The notes below the pieces were generated by a model. It ran no database searches. It was not told where the DNA came from and saw only the letters and a list, made by a program, of their open reading frames with translations. The position numbers and the translations under genes are program-made. A stretch of DNA of 64,000 nucleotides from Salinivibrio costicola subsp. costicola ATCC 33508 = LMG 11651 (lineage in GTDB: Bacteria; Pseudomonadota; Gammaproteobacteria; Enterobacterales; Vibrionaceae): NCBI GenBank assembly GCA_000565345.1, contig AQOF01000047.1, positions 1 to 64,000 of the forward strand. The letters are read 5' to 3'. This document shows, one piece after another, positions 20,775 through 32,290 of this stretch; the stretch's first letter is position 1; each line of letters opens with the position of its first letter.

Positions 20775-22082
20775 CTAGACGTAAAAATCCAAGTCTTCTT
20801 GCGCTTTTAATAAATCCCGCATTTTGATCGGATCATCCCCGAAGAAGAACACCAGCCCCCAGTGGGTACCAAACGCATCTCGCTCTGGAACCGTCTCTTC
20901 AGCAGGCGCCTGAAGCTCATGGAAATCAAAATAGGGATGTTCTATACACTCTTTTGGCATCTCTAACTGACTGACGACACGCCGTTTTGGATATACGCCA
21001 AAGCAGCCAGCATAGCCTTTTGCATCAACAACTTCACGCGGGAAGAAAGCGTCAACTTCTTCTTTTGTGCTCTTAGGATCAAACACCAAAAATGAAGCCT
21101 GATAAGCATTAAAGCCATAAGCTCGCTCAATCAACTCAAACGCTTTAAATCCCGGTGGGCGGTAGGCGACCTCACCAAAGTACATAGTGCCGTCACTGGT
21201 CACAAAGTATTCTGGGTGGATCTGACCGAACTGGATATCAAAGGTTTTAATCAATAACTCAATTTGCTTAGTAATCGCATCTCGCCAACTTTCGAGCTCT
21301 TTTGTCGCAGGCACAAACACCGAGTAGCCGAGTGTGACGTATTCAGAGATATTTAAGAACATGATCTTGCCATCGTGAACCCAGGCTTCAACGGCAAACT
21401 CCCATCCATCGAGATGGCTTTCCATAAGCAGCGGGTATTCTTCAGTCGGGATAGCATCGATTTCGTCAACGGTTCGCAGCATGCGATGTCCTAAACAACC
21501 CGCTTTATCAAACGCTTTGACATGAATCGGATCGTCTGGATCGCCGTCGAGTTTGAGTAATGTTTGATTAACTCGCTTCATAAATCGCACGATATCTTCT
21601 TTTTCATGCGCCTCTTCAAAAATGCCGACACGAATACCGCCAAGCTGAGCTCGACGTTTCATTAGCGCTTTATCACGGAATAAAATCGATTGCCCGTACA
21701 TCCGAGGATTATCAAGCAGTACAGAGTTGATGGCGCCGGACCATTCAACGGTTTCTTCAAACAGTGGCACAGCGACATCGACGCCCTCAGCCTTGAGTTT
21801 TCTAGCAAGCTCGATAGAAGTGTCATCAAGTCGAAGGAAATCCCATGACATAAACGGGATATTGTTCGCAGTACAAAAATCTCGCGCCCACTCAGGTGCA
21901 ACCACGATATAGCGACGATCAAATTTCTGGGCCGCTTTAATTGCGTTGACACTCCACCCTAATAGCGCAATGTAACCTTTGTTTGGATCTTTGGGGGTTT
22001 CAGTTCCTTGGACAGAGTCCATAGAGGGATCTCGCCAGGACAAAACTTCTGGTGACATGTCTGATTTAGGCGTAATCGCCAT
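20775..22082 (-). CDS. ATP-grasp domain ligase-like protein
   Basis: A 435-residue protein with an ATP-grasp fold, the fold of carboxylate-amine or carboxylate-thiol ligases. After a pre-ATP-grasp Rossmann-like region (YIALLGWSVNAIKAAQKFD) come the lysine-bearing segment IHVKAFDKAGCLGHR, LLMESHLDGWEFAVEAWV and the metal-binding end FGEVAYRPPGF, the equivalent of the usual E-x-N region. The start at 22082 has GGAG 8 nt upstream; 26 further in-frame codons lack a ribosome site. It lies 138 bp downstream of a metallopeptidase gene on the same strand and is closed by a strong terminator, so the two may form a unit. The substrate is unknown. Confidence 0.75.
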   Translation of the reverse strand: MAITPKSDMSPEVLSWRDPSMDSVQGTETPKDPNKGYIALLGWSVNAIKAAQKFDRRYIVVAPEWARDFCTANNIPFMSWDFLRLDDTSIELARKLKAEGVDVAVPLFEETVEWSGAINSVLLDNPRMYGQSILFRDKALMKRRAQLGGIRVGIFEEAHEKEDIVRFMKRVNQTLLKLDGDPDDPIHVKAFDKAGCLGHRMLRTVDEIDAIPTEEYPLLMESHLDGWEFAVEAWVHDGKIMFLNISEYVTLGYSVFVPATKELESWRDAITKQIELLIKTFDIQFGQIHPEYFVTSDGTMYFGEVAYRPPGFKAFELIERAYGFNAYQASFLVFDPKSTKEEVDAFFPREVVDAKGYAGCFGVYPKRRVVSQLEMPKECIEHPYFDFHELQAPAEETVPERDAFGTHWGLVFFFGDDPIKMRDLLKAQEDLDFYV

Positions 22083-22220
22083 ATTTATAACTCCTTTTAT
22101 TTGATACTTAGGCATCGGAAACGGACCAACGTTGATGCGATGCATCCTATTCCCATCCATCGTCTTTTAAAGACACCATTCCAAGTAGATGTTCGTTAAG
22201 GCCTTTGACCTATATAAAAC

Positions 22221-23269
22221 TCATCGCCCCTGCGCGCCACGACGAAGCCAGTCATGTACAAACGCAAGCTTTCGATGGGCAGTCTCAGACAATACATAGG
22301 GATAAACGTCAGACAAGCCCATGGATCGATTAATATGATTTACTCGCATCACAATGGCAGAGGCCACATGAACCAGCAGCTCCGTGTCAGGCTCGGCATA
22401 GGGATCCCAGCCGTGGCTAGGCATCTCCGGCGACACAAGCCCCGAGGCCACAAAGCTATCAGTGATATCAGTGAGGTGTAATAGGCTTGCTGCCGTTTCC
22501 GCCCAATCTTCATGGGGGTGAGCCGATGCATAAGAAGTGATGTACGCCTGCTCCCACCCTACCGGTGGCCCTTGATGATAATGATTTTCCAGCGACGTGG
22601 TGTAATCGATACGTTCGTCCCCGAACATCTCACGAAATGCATTAAGAAAATCTTCTCGAAGGCTTAAGCGCCACCAAAGCATATGCGCAATTTCATGGCG
22701 CATATGGCCTATCAGCGTTCGATACGGTTCATCCAAGGCTTCCCTGCGGAGATACGCACCACAGGATCGGCCTCAGAAACGCTCATTGTTACCACGCCAT
22801 CCCCATGCCCCATTGCCGCCAACGTATTACCATCAGCGAGCATATGAAAGGTAGGCCGTGTACCAGGATCTTCTGGTCGGAACCAATGCCACCGCCCTAA
22901 GTTATCGATGACCCAGCGTTTAGCCGCTTCCGTTTCTGCCCAGTAATCAATGGCGTTAGGTATGTCAGGATCTGGTGCGAGTGCTGTCATTGCGCAAGCT
23001 CGGCAGAAAGCACCTTCTTCAGGCGCTATCCAATTACATCCTATAATGACACGGTTGGCACAAAATGGTGGCATAGGCAGAAAAGCACGCGCCTGAGGGT
23101 CATAAGCTACCGGTGTTCCCTCTGCAGTGGCCAAGTTGTGAAACCATAACGTGCCGGAACCTACCGGATTCGTGAAACTCATCATATTCGGCAAAACTCC
23201 AGAAAAGGCAAACGATGCCGCGGAAAAGTACTTTCCGAGCCACCCACCGTAGGCTTTGGCTGTGCTCAC
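22221..23269 (-). CDS. Putative zinc-binding metallopeptidase, DUF2248/COG4307-like (frameshifted)
   Basis: The N-terminal half has AYDPQARAFLP, CNWIAPEEGAFCRACAMTALAPD and NAIDYWAETEAAKRWVIDNLG, which I recognise as the region after the zinc ribbon in COG4307 proteins. The C-terminal half has LIGHMRHEIAHMLWW, an HExxH zinc-protease motif, and a downstream HEDWAETAASLLH that may supply the third ligand. The frame breaks near 22720-22740; one restored base joins both halves into about 349 residues. The expected N-terminal zinc-ribbon cysteine pairs are not clear in this sequence, so the start region may also be damaged. The gene precedes the ATP-grasp gene. Its substrate is unknown. Confidence 0.68.
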
Positions 23270-23464
23270 AACCAGCGATATTTACCTAAAACTGCGACTG
23301 GGTCACAACAAACGGCTTTCGATTTGCTTAACAATCCAGCGCCATGCGTGGAACACCTTGTGGAGTAGCCTAAATGTGATCTAAGCGCGCTTTCGCTTCC
23401 CCCTGCTTTCTCGCTCTTGTAGACTACGCGGGCGTTGACTATCTACTGATAAGAAAATTGATTT

Positions 23465-25467
23465 ATGCCTGCGATTACACCGGCCTTTAAAGTGATAGAC
23501 GGTTTCTCTCTCTGTGCCAATGACACGGAGCGCCTTGATGTATTCTTTACCTACCTTCGTGAAGGAGAGCCAAAGCTGGCAGAATTGCGTCTTGAGCAGC
23601 TTGTCTTAGCGTTAGCCAACTCCCCCTCTCAAGCCGCGCTCTTTGCCAACAGCGTGTGCAATGAAGCCAAAAAAATAAAGCTGTCACCGGCGTTTGTGCA
23701 GTTGGGGATTTTCTCTAAAAACGGTCTTGTTACCGACATTTTTCGTCGTCTTTATAACAAAGTCAATCCGCCGCCTAAGCGCTGTAACGATATTAACGAC
23801 CTATTAAGTTACTTTGTGGGAGGGGAAGATAAAGCGTGGGTCAAAGCCATCTCTCATAAGTGCTGGTTTAAGCTATACCGCCTCTTAGTAAAAAGTGCCG
23901 CTCCCGAAACAATCCGTTCAACAGGTGCGTACATTAAAAGCGAGCTATGTTATTCGTTAGAAATGCTATCTATCTGGATTGCCGCGGAGGAATTGGATCC
24001 AGAGCTATTACGCATTGATCGGCGTCTCAGCGAGGTTGATTCGCCATTCATTGCATTGCAGCGTGAAACCCACCAACTTGTGAACGCGATTAACAACGAC
24101 ACGTTGGATCCCAAAGACAGGGCACATTTTTGGGTGATAATTGAGCAATGCCAGCAGCAGGTTAAGCGGATCCGAGCTCGTGGTATTAACCAAATGGGCT
24201 TCTCCGCGCACGCTTCACGTATGCTTGAGCGCTTGGATCAAACGTTAAACCGAATGGTGCTACTGATCCAAATCCTAGACTTTCGGCATCCACACCAAAA
24301 AGCACGCTGCGTATTAAACCTCTGGCGGCAATTACTCATTTCAGTGACTGAACGCAATAGTGTACGCGCGATTTATCGCAAAAGTACCCGCACATTCGCA
24401 CAAAGTGTGACACAAAATAAGAGCAACCATGGCGAGCATTATATCGCTAAAACCAAAAACGATTACTTTAAAATTCTGCGCGGCGCTGCGGCGCAGGGGT
24501 GATTATTGCCCTGTTAGCATGGGTAAAAATGTATATCGAGACCCTGCAATTATCACCACTTAACAATGCATTACTGGTCAGTTTAAACTACGGCGTCGGC
24601 TTTATGCTGGTGCACATTTTACACTTTACCATTGCCACCAAGCAGCCGGCGATGACCGCGGCAAACTTTGCTGCACATGTGGAAAAGAACAAACAAGGGC
24701 GCACGCGTAGTAAAAAGCTGGCACGGTTACTGATCAATGTGAATCGTTCTCAGTGGTTTGCAGTCTGGGGCAATATCACCGCGGCAATTATCGTAAGTGT
24801 GTTGGTTAGTCTGCTTTTTAGCCATTTATATGGCAACCCGGTACTAAACAGCGAACAAGTGGCCTATCAAACCGCTGCGATTCATCCGATCCATGGTTTA
24901 GCCTGGCTTTACGCCGCTATCGCTGGGGTCTGGCTATTTTTGTCAGGTATTATTACCGGCATACTCGATAATCGGGCGGACTACATTGAGTTGAAAGATC
25001 GGTTAATCGGCCATCCGTTATTCCGCGCAATCTCGCTTCAACGACGAGAGCGGATAGCGCTGTATATTCATCAAAACTATGGCGCATTGGGGGGTAACTT
25101 TATTTTTGGTGTGCTTTTAGGCATGACCAGTTACTTAGGCTATCTTATCGACGTTCCGCTTGATATTCGCCATGTTGCCTTCTCTTCTGCCCATGCGGCC
25201 TATGCGCATATTAGCGATTACCAGTCGTGGTTGTCTGTTTTATCCAGCCTGTTTTTTGTATTGATGATTGGCTTTATCAATCTGTGGGTCAGCTTTGGCC
25301 TCGCATTATTCGTCGCGCTGCGCTCGCGTAACTGCGAGCTAGACATCGCATCGGTCCGATCCGCCGTTATCACCCAAATAAAACAACGCCCAACCTCTCT
25401 GTTTTGGCCAAATGATCACCAGCCCCTGACTAAATCACAATCGTCTAGTCAGCGTCGTACGCCATAG
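23465..25467 (+). CDS. Gcr-type 'site-specific recombinase' family membrane protein (frameshifted)
   Basis: Two overlapping frames give about 667 residues once the lost G in the GGGG run at 24496-24499 is restored (AAAQG | VIIALLAWVKMYIET). The family (PF10136) carries a recombinase label from Neisseria gonorrhoeae gcr, but the product has an N-terminal helical region and at least four to six hydrophobic membrane segments in the second half (GVGFMLVHILHFTIATKQPAM, WGNITAAIIVSVLVSLLF, LYAAIAGVWLFLSGIITG), with no recombinase catalytic motif I can see. A membrane role is more likely than DNA recombination. It is a single gene with a hairpin behind it. Confidence 0.75.
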
Positions 25468-25486
25468 ATAACAGGCATGACATCGA

Positions 25487-25512
25487 CGAGGGTCACGCTC
25501 AAGTGACCCTCG
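25487..25512 (+). terminator. Hairpin after the Gcr-type gene
   Basis: A 10-bp stem (cgagggtcac / gtgaccctcg) with a 6-nt loop, 20 bp past the stop, followed by cttatctcg. It lacks a long T run. Confidence 0.6.
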
Positions 25513-25832
25513 CTTATCTCGTCGACCATGCTATACATTAAATTTGCGGCCAGTCTCTCATAACTAAATAGTCATTTATTCTGTAAATAATTCTGGTCAT
25601 TGATGAATCAATAACCATAACCTCTTTTAGATAAACGGTTCACAGCAAGGTTGAACACGCTATTGCATTTAAAACGGTCCGACCATGTCAGTGTTTGTTT
25701 ACACAACTAATTGTAACAAGCTTGTAAAGAGAGCTGTTGATAGGTCACGTTAGAAAAGTGGACTAAAACGTTCGCCTTCCTATTGTGCGGTTGGGAAGAA
25801 AGGAATCTTTCAACAACAATTAGGGCAATAAC
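25513..25832. other. Upstream region of the metalloprotease gene
   Basis: 320 bp without a gene, AT-rich, ending in an AGGG site before the protease ATG. It presumably carries the protease promoter; no element could be named with confidence. Confidence 0.5.
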
Positions 25833-27663
<1,831 letters not shown>

Positions 27664-27671
27664 CCGCTATC

Positions 27672-27699
27672 ATGCCGCTGTAATCACAGCGGCATTTTT
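27672..27699 (+). terminator. Rho-independent terminator after the protease gene
   Basis: A 9-bp perfect stem (atgccgctg / cagcggcat), 6-nt loop and a T run, 8 bp past the stop. Confidence 0.92.
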
Positions 27700-27927
27700 G
27701 TCTAGTCCACATAGGGTATTTACTGAAAAGATAGACAATTTAAGGTCTATCCTTTTTCTCTTTGATGATTTAGCTATGAATGTAAACGCTGAGCGTGCAT
27801 ATAAATTTATAGCTTTCATCACGTTATAGACATTAATCACACGGTTATCACAGGTAAAAAAAAGATCACGACGCTCATATTTTTTATCTCGTCTACGCTT
27901 ATAAGAAGGTAAAAAATTGGAGGCACC

Positions 27928-28665
27928 ATGCTCAAACACCTGTTCACACTCGCTTTCTCAGCATTACTACTGATCACGACACCCGCTCGTGCCGATGTGC
28001 TGACTATGCCATCTCTTGAATGGCCCCCTTATTCTGGTAAAAACTTACCGGATCAAGGCGCCTCTGTCGCTGTTGTGCGCGCAGCGGTTCAGGCCATGGG
28101 TCATGAGCTAAATGTCGAGTTTTATCCTTGGTCGCGCACCGTGTACCTGGTAAAAAACGATGCCAAATATGCAGGGTACTTCCCAGAGTATCACTATGAG
28201 ACAGATGATCTCATTTTCTCTGATCCTATAGGAACCGGCCCACTGGGTTTTGTTGAAAACGTTAACCGCCCTATCGAATGGTCAACGCTTGATGATCTTG
28301 CACCTCACACGATTGGTGTCGTCCGTGGTTACGTCAACACACCGGAATTAGATGCCCGTATTGCGAATGGCTCATTAAAATCCTCCGACGTCACCAGCGA
28401 TACCCAAAACCTACAAAAAGTGGGCCGAGAGCGTATCCCTCTCGCGGTGGTTGATGCCAACGTTCTGGATTACCTCAAAGAGAATGACCCTGCTCTTAGT
28501 GCAGTAAAAGCTAATCTGCAAATGAACAAAAAGCTTCTCGTCGACAAACAACTCCATATCGCATTTGCTAACAATGAGGCGGGAAAAAAGTGGCGCGATA
28601 TCGTTAATCAAGGGCTCAAGAAAATCGATATCGAACAGATAATGAAAGAACGTTTGGGCGAGTAA
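27928..28665 (+). CDS. Periplasmic solute-binding protein, SBP_bac_3-like
   Basis: A 245-residue exported protein: signal peptide [22 protein letters not shown], then [20 protein letters not shown], the start of the amino-acid-type binding fold (family 3), and [27 protein letters not shown]. Many such stand-alone proteins feed chemoreceptors or sensors rather than transporters, and a chemoreceptor gene follows 65 bp downstream on the same strand. The GGAGG ribosome site is good. Ligand unknown. The 260-bp region before it holds a small hairpin (27730-27751) of unclear role. Confidence 0.78.
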   Translation: MLKHLFTLAFSALLLITTPARADVLTMPSLEWPPYSGKNLPDQGASVAVVRAAVQAMGHELNVEFYPWSRTVYLVKNDAKYAGYFPEYHYETDDLIFSDPIGTGPLGFVENVNRPIEWSTLDDLAPHTIGVVRGYVNTPELDARIANGSLKSSDVTSDTQNLQKVGRERIPLAVVDANVLDYLKENDPALSAVKANLQMNKKLLVDKQLHIAFANNEAGKKWRDIVNQGLKKIDIEQIMKERLGE

Positions 28666-28730
28666 TCTCCCTTACCAATAAAAGCGATCGAAATGGATCG
28701 TGCGGCAAAGACAAATGGAAGAGTAGCGCT

Positions 28731-30284
28731 ATGTTTAAGAGTCTTAAAGCAATATTTGTCACTCAAGTGGTTATTGCTGTTTCTATCGTGTTAGGCATAT
28801 CAAGTTATATTGATTACCAGAGCACGAAAAAGGAACTGAGTAGCGCGCTTGAAACCACCGTGGCTAACGCCACCAACCGAATGAACCTCAGTCTCCCAAA
28901 AGCGATTTGGGATTTTGATTTGGAAGCGGCGAAGTTATCCATTTCTGCCGAGCTCAAAGCGCCAGATATAAAAGCGGTAAGAGTGCTTGATAAACAAGGC
29001 GAAGCCATTCTGTTTTTGCGTCTTGGCCAAGACAATGGCGAAGACGGTGAAAGGCAGGCAAAAACGATTGGTGATGGTGAAAAATCGATGTACGAATCGA
29101 TGATGCTGAAAGAGAACGAGCTGTCATTCACCGAATATGGAGAAACCAATCAAGTCGGTACATTGCAAGTTTTCTACAACACTGAGCGATTAGAAGCCGC
29201 ACTAGCAGACACACTGAAACGAAGCGTTATCGAACTCGTCGTGCTCGATCTTGTCATTATTGTGTTCTTAATTCTGGCACTCACTGCAACGGTGGTGAAA
29301 CCACTCAATGATCTCACTGCTAGAGTTCGTGAATTGGCCAGTGGCGATGGTGATCTTTCTAAAGTTATCCCCGCGCCAAAGTATAAAGAATTTGCTCAGA
29401 TAACCGAACATATTAATCATTTCACCACCTCTCTTCGTGAGATCGTCAATGAAGTGACACAGGCATCGATTAATCTCGCCAGCGTCTCAGCAGAAAGTGG
29501 ACAAATGGCACGAACCAACGCCGAGCGTTTAGAACAGCAAAAACAGAGCCTGTCTACCGTCGCTGCGGCCGCAACACAAATGAACCAGTCGATCGCAACG
29601 GTTGCGGATACAGCGAATGATGCAGCGACACATGCTGCCAATGCAACCGACCTTGTCAATCAAGTCTACGGCACTATTGAAAGTTCAGCGTCTGAAATTA
29701 TTAACATGCGCACTGAGATGGAAAATGTGAATACTGAAATGCACAAGCTGTTAGAAGAGGGTGAGAAAATTTCAGATGTCGTCAACGTGATCAACGATAT
29801 TTCAGAACAAACAAACTTATTAGCATTGAATGCCGCGATTGAGGCGGCACGAGCGGGCGAACAAGGACGAGGGTTTGCGGTTGTCGCCGATGAAGTGCGT
29901 AGCTTATCAGTGAAAACCAGCGAATCGACTGAGAAAATCCAATCCAACATTAAGTCACTGAGTGACGCAACGGAATCGGTTGAAAAAGAAATCAATCGTA
30001 TTAGTAGCATCCTAGAAAGCACCGCAGGACGCGTATCAGAATCACAAGAATCCGTTAGCCAAGTGCGCGAAACCATTACGGATATTTCTGAGCGCAGCGG
30101 CCAGATTTCGCAAGCAACCGATGAGCAGCGTCAGGCCATCGATGAAGTCAGCCAAGCGATTAACGAGGCCTCAGAAGCGACTAATCAGGTTACAGAAGGG
30201 GCACAAGATAATGCCACGCGCACTGATAAAGTGCTGACGCTCAGTGAGGATATCAAAGGGCAAATGGAGAAGTTTAAAACCTAG
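28731..30284 (+). CDS. Methyl-accepting chemotaxis protein
   Basis: A 517-residue transmembrane chemoreceptor. Helix one is residues 8-26, a periplasmic domain of about 140 residues follows, helix two lies at about 166-188, then a HAMP domain ([22 protein letters not shown]) and the signalling hairpin with [35 protein letters not shown] at its tip. Flanking glutamine/glutamate pairs are present in the methylation helices; no CheR-tethering pentapeptide is at the C-terminus (GQMEKFKT). It is next to two periplasmic binding proteins (one upstream, one convergent downstream), which may present ligands to it. Confidence 0.92.
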   Translation: MFKSLKAIFVTQVVIAVSIVLGISSYIDYQSTKKELSSALETTVANATNRMNLSLPKAIWDFDLEAAKLSISAELKAPDIKAVRVLDKQGEAILFLRLGQDNGEDGERQAKTIGDGEKSMYESMMLKENELSFTEYGETNQVGTLQVFYNTERLEAALADTLKRSVIELVVLDLVIIVFLILALTATVVKPLNDLTARVRELASGDGDLSKVIPAPKYKEFAQITEHINHFTTSLREIVNEVTQASINLASVSAESGQMARTNAERLEQQKQSLSTVAAAATQMNQSIATVADTANDAATHAANATDLVNQVYGTIESSASEIINMRTEMENVNTEMHKLLEEGEKISDVVNVINDISEQTNLLALNAAIEAARAGEQGRGFAVVADEVRSLSVKTSESTEKIQSNIKSLSDATESVEKEINRISSILESTAGRVSESQESVSQVRETITDISERSGQISQATDEQRQAIDEVSQAINEASEATNQVTEGAQDNATRTDKVLTLSEDIKGQMEKFKT

Positions 30285-30320
30285 CAATTTCATCAACTGT
30301 GGCAAAAAGAGAAAAGAAAG

Positions 30321-30341
30321 AGGTGCGATTGCACCTTTTTT
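30321..30341 (+). terminator. Rho-independent terminator after the chemoreceptor gene
   Basis: Stem aggtgc / gcacct with a 4-nt loop followed by six T residues, 36 bp past the stop. Confidence 0.85.
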
Positions 30342-30389
30342 ATTACTATTTACGTGCGTTAAGTTCGCACGTTTAATTTAAATAACCAT

Positions 30390-31157
30390 TTAGTCTAAAT
30401 AACCATCAAGTATTGATTTTAATTGACCAGACTGGCGCATGGATTCAAAGTTTTGGTCGAGCAATGCTTTTATCTCATTAGCCTCTGGGTGTTCACGCGA
30501 AATCATCATATGGAACTTATCACCCATATTGCCAGGAATCGGCTCGACTTGCATCCCGCCAGCGAGATAATCAATGCCTTGTGCCGCTTTGAAACCTGCG
30601 AGTATCTCGTAGCGTGCTAAAAATACATCACAGCGCCCTGCTTGCGTCTGTTTTACCAGTTGCTTAAAGTCTTTTGCTGACTTCCTCACCTGGCTATCAT
30701 CGACACTGAACCCTGTGTAGTTATAGCCCAAAAGGCCACACATCCGCAGCTGGTTAATATCATCCGCTGTCTCGATGTTCAGGCCATTCGGATGTTGTTG
30801 AGTTGAGTAAATATAGCTAGGCTGCAGAGTGTAATAATAGTCAGTTAAAAGAAAATCACGATCGCGTTCTTCGCTGTAAGATGCGCTGAGCGCAATATCG
30901 TAATTACCTGATTTTGTCTCAAAAACGCACCGCTTCCACGGCGGTAAATCTACCGATACATCTACACCGCTGTCTTGAAAGATGGCATTGAGGACATCAA
31001 TGTCATAGCCTTCGATATTCTCGCCTTTTTTATAGTGAAAAGGTGGCCAATTCGCCCCATCACCACACACTTTAAGCGATGAGGTATCGAGTGCCATCGC
31101 TGGTCCTGATAATAAGCTGCCGGCTAAGGCCGTAGCAGAAAGTAACGCAATCTTCAT
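30390..31157 (-). CDS. Periplasmic solute-binding protein, SBP_bac_3 family
   Basis: A 255-residue exported amino-acid-type binding protein: signal peptide MKIALLSATALAGSLLSGPAMA, then LKVCGDGANWPPFHYKKGENIEGYDIDVLNAIF, the classic family 3 opening, and YDIALSASYSEERDRDFLLT. The start at 31157 has GGAG 7 nt upstream, ruling out the 15 extra codons. No permease or ATPase is adjacent. It is convergent with the chemoreceptor gene. Ligand unknown. Confidence 0.83.
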   Translation of the reverse strand: MKIALLSATALAGSLLSGPAMALDTSSLKVCGDGANWPPFHYKKGENIEGYDIDVLNAIFQDSGVDVSVDLPPWKRCVFETKSGNYDIALSASYSEERDRDFLLTDYYYTLQPSYIYSTQQHPNGLNIETADDINQLRMCGLLGYNYTGFSVDDSQVRKSAKDFKQLVKQTQAGRCDVFLARYEILAGFKAAQGIDYLAGGMQVEPIPGNMGDKFHMMISREHPEANEIKALLDQNFESMRQSGQLKSILDGYLD

Positions 31158-31222
31158 AGTCAACTCCTTGAGGGATAACTCACCTCTAAGTATCGTCGAC
31201 ATTGTTAAAAATGCGAACGCGA

Positions 31223-32290
31223 TCAGTCAGTCTTCTGCGATTTAGGATGCAGTAATACAGTTTCGCCAGCCTTTAGCCCTTTTCGCACTCGGCCCTCTTC
31301 GGTCAGTACCACCAAGCGTCTTATAATTTGGTTGTCTTCAACCACGTTCACATAGTCAAGTTGACCAATTTGGTAACGCGCGTTAGCAGGAACCGATAAA
31401 ATAGAGCTCGCCTTTTGTGACACCGTCACTTTAACAAACATGCCAGGTAACCGTGCCTGATCATCTTCACCGTCTGTGACAGGCAAAGTCAAAGCAACGC
31501 GATAGCTACGTGACGTCGCATCGGCGGCCGGCGTGATCGTGCGTATCGTTCCAGTCAATGTTTTTTCATAAGTTGGCAAGCGTAGATGAAGCGTGTCTCC
31601 AATCGTCACAAAAGGCAGTGAAGACTCGGCGATGTTCACTTGTGCCTCCACACTGTCTGGGTTGTACAACGTCAGCATCGCTGCACCCGGCGTCGCCGTA
31701 TCCCCTTGATTGATAATTTTTTCGGTGATCAGTCCAGTAAATGGCGCGCGCACTAGACTAAATCCGAACTGGGTTTCGGCCTCATCCACTGCCGCGATCG
31801 CCCGGCGGTATTCAGAGCGCGCGGTATTTAAGCGGTTCTCGGCATCATCGAATTGTGATTGCGGCACGAGCTTTTTCGCTAATAAGGTTTCCATCCGGCG
31901 ATAATCGCTGCGCGCAGTATTCAGTTGTGACTGTGCTGAGACCAGTGCTTGTTGCACTTGGCGCACTTTAGCACTGAGATCGGCGTTGTCTAAGCGGATC
32001 AGTATATCGCCTTGCTCCACGCGATCGCCAACATCGACCAGGACATCGGCAACCGTTGCCGTCATTCGCGCCGCCAATGTTGCGTTTTGCCGCGCCACCA
32101 GCTGCCCTGAAAAAGTTCGGGTTTGCGGCTGCTCAATCGCGGTAAGCGTCAAGGTGTTATGATCGTCCGCTCCTTGCGAAGAGCTGGCCTTTGAGGTCAC
32201 CTTTGCAGTAAAGACCCCAGCCATACCAAGAAATAGCACTAACAATCCAGTGCCCAGTACGACGGCCTGTAATCCTTTTTTCTTATTCAT
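31223..32290 (-). CDS. RND efflux periplasmic adaptor (membrane fusion protein)
   Basis: A 355-residue HlyD/AcrA-type adaptor joining an RND pump to an outer-membrane channel. There is an N-terminal membrane anchor (GLQAVVLGTGLLVLFLGMAGVF), a biotinyl-lipoyl half-motif (ARMTATVADVLVDVGDRVEQGDILIRLD), a coiled-coil hairpin (residues about 100-165) and the second lipoyl half VRAPFTGLITEKIINQGD. The ATG overlaps the RND gene stop by 8 nt (ATGAATAA), so the two are coupled. No tolC-like gene follows; the pump probably uses a shared TolC. Confidence 0.88.
   Translation of the reverse strand: MNKKKGLQAVVLGTGLLVLFLGMAGVFTAKVTSKASSSQGADDHNTLTLTAIEQPQTRTFSGQLVARQNATLAARMTATVADVLVDVGDRVEQGDILIRLDNADLSAKVRQVQQALVSAQSQLNTARSDYRRMETLLAKKLVPQSQFDDAENRLNTARSEYRRAIAAVDEAETQFGFSLVRAPFTGLITEKIINQGDTATPGAAMLTLYNPDSVEAQVNIAESSLPFVTIGDTLHLRLPTYEKTLTGTIRTITPAADATSRSYRVALTLPVTDGEDDQARLPGMFVKVTVSQKASSILSVPANARYQIGQLDYVNVVEDNQIIRRLVVLTEEGRVRKGLKAGETVLLHPKSQKTD

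Noticed and set aside
27730..27751. Riboswitch or small RNA before the binding-protein gene
   Set aside because: Only one 7-bp stem (gatagac / gtctatc) is present, with no conserved riboswitch features.
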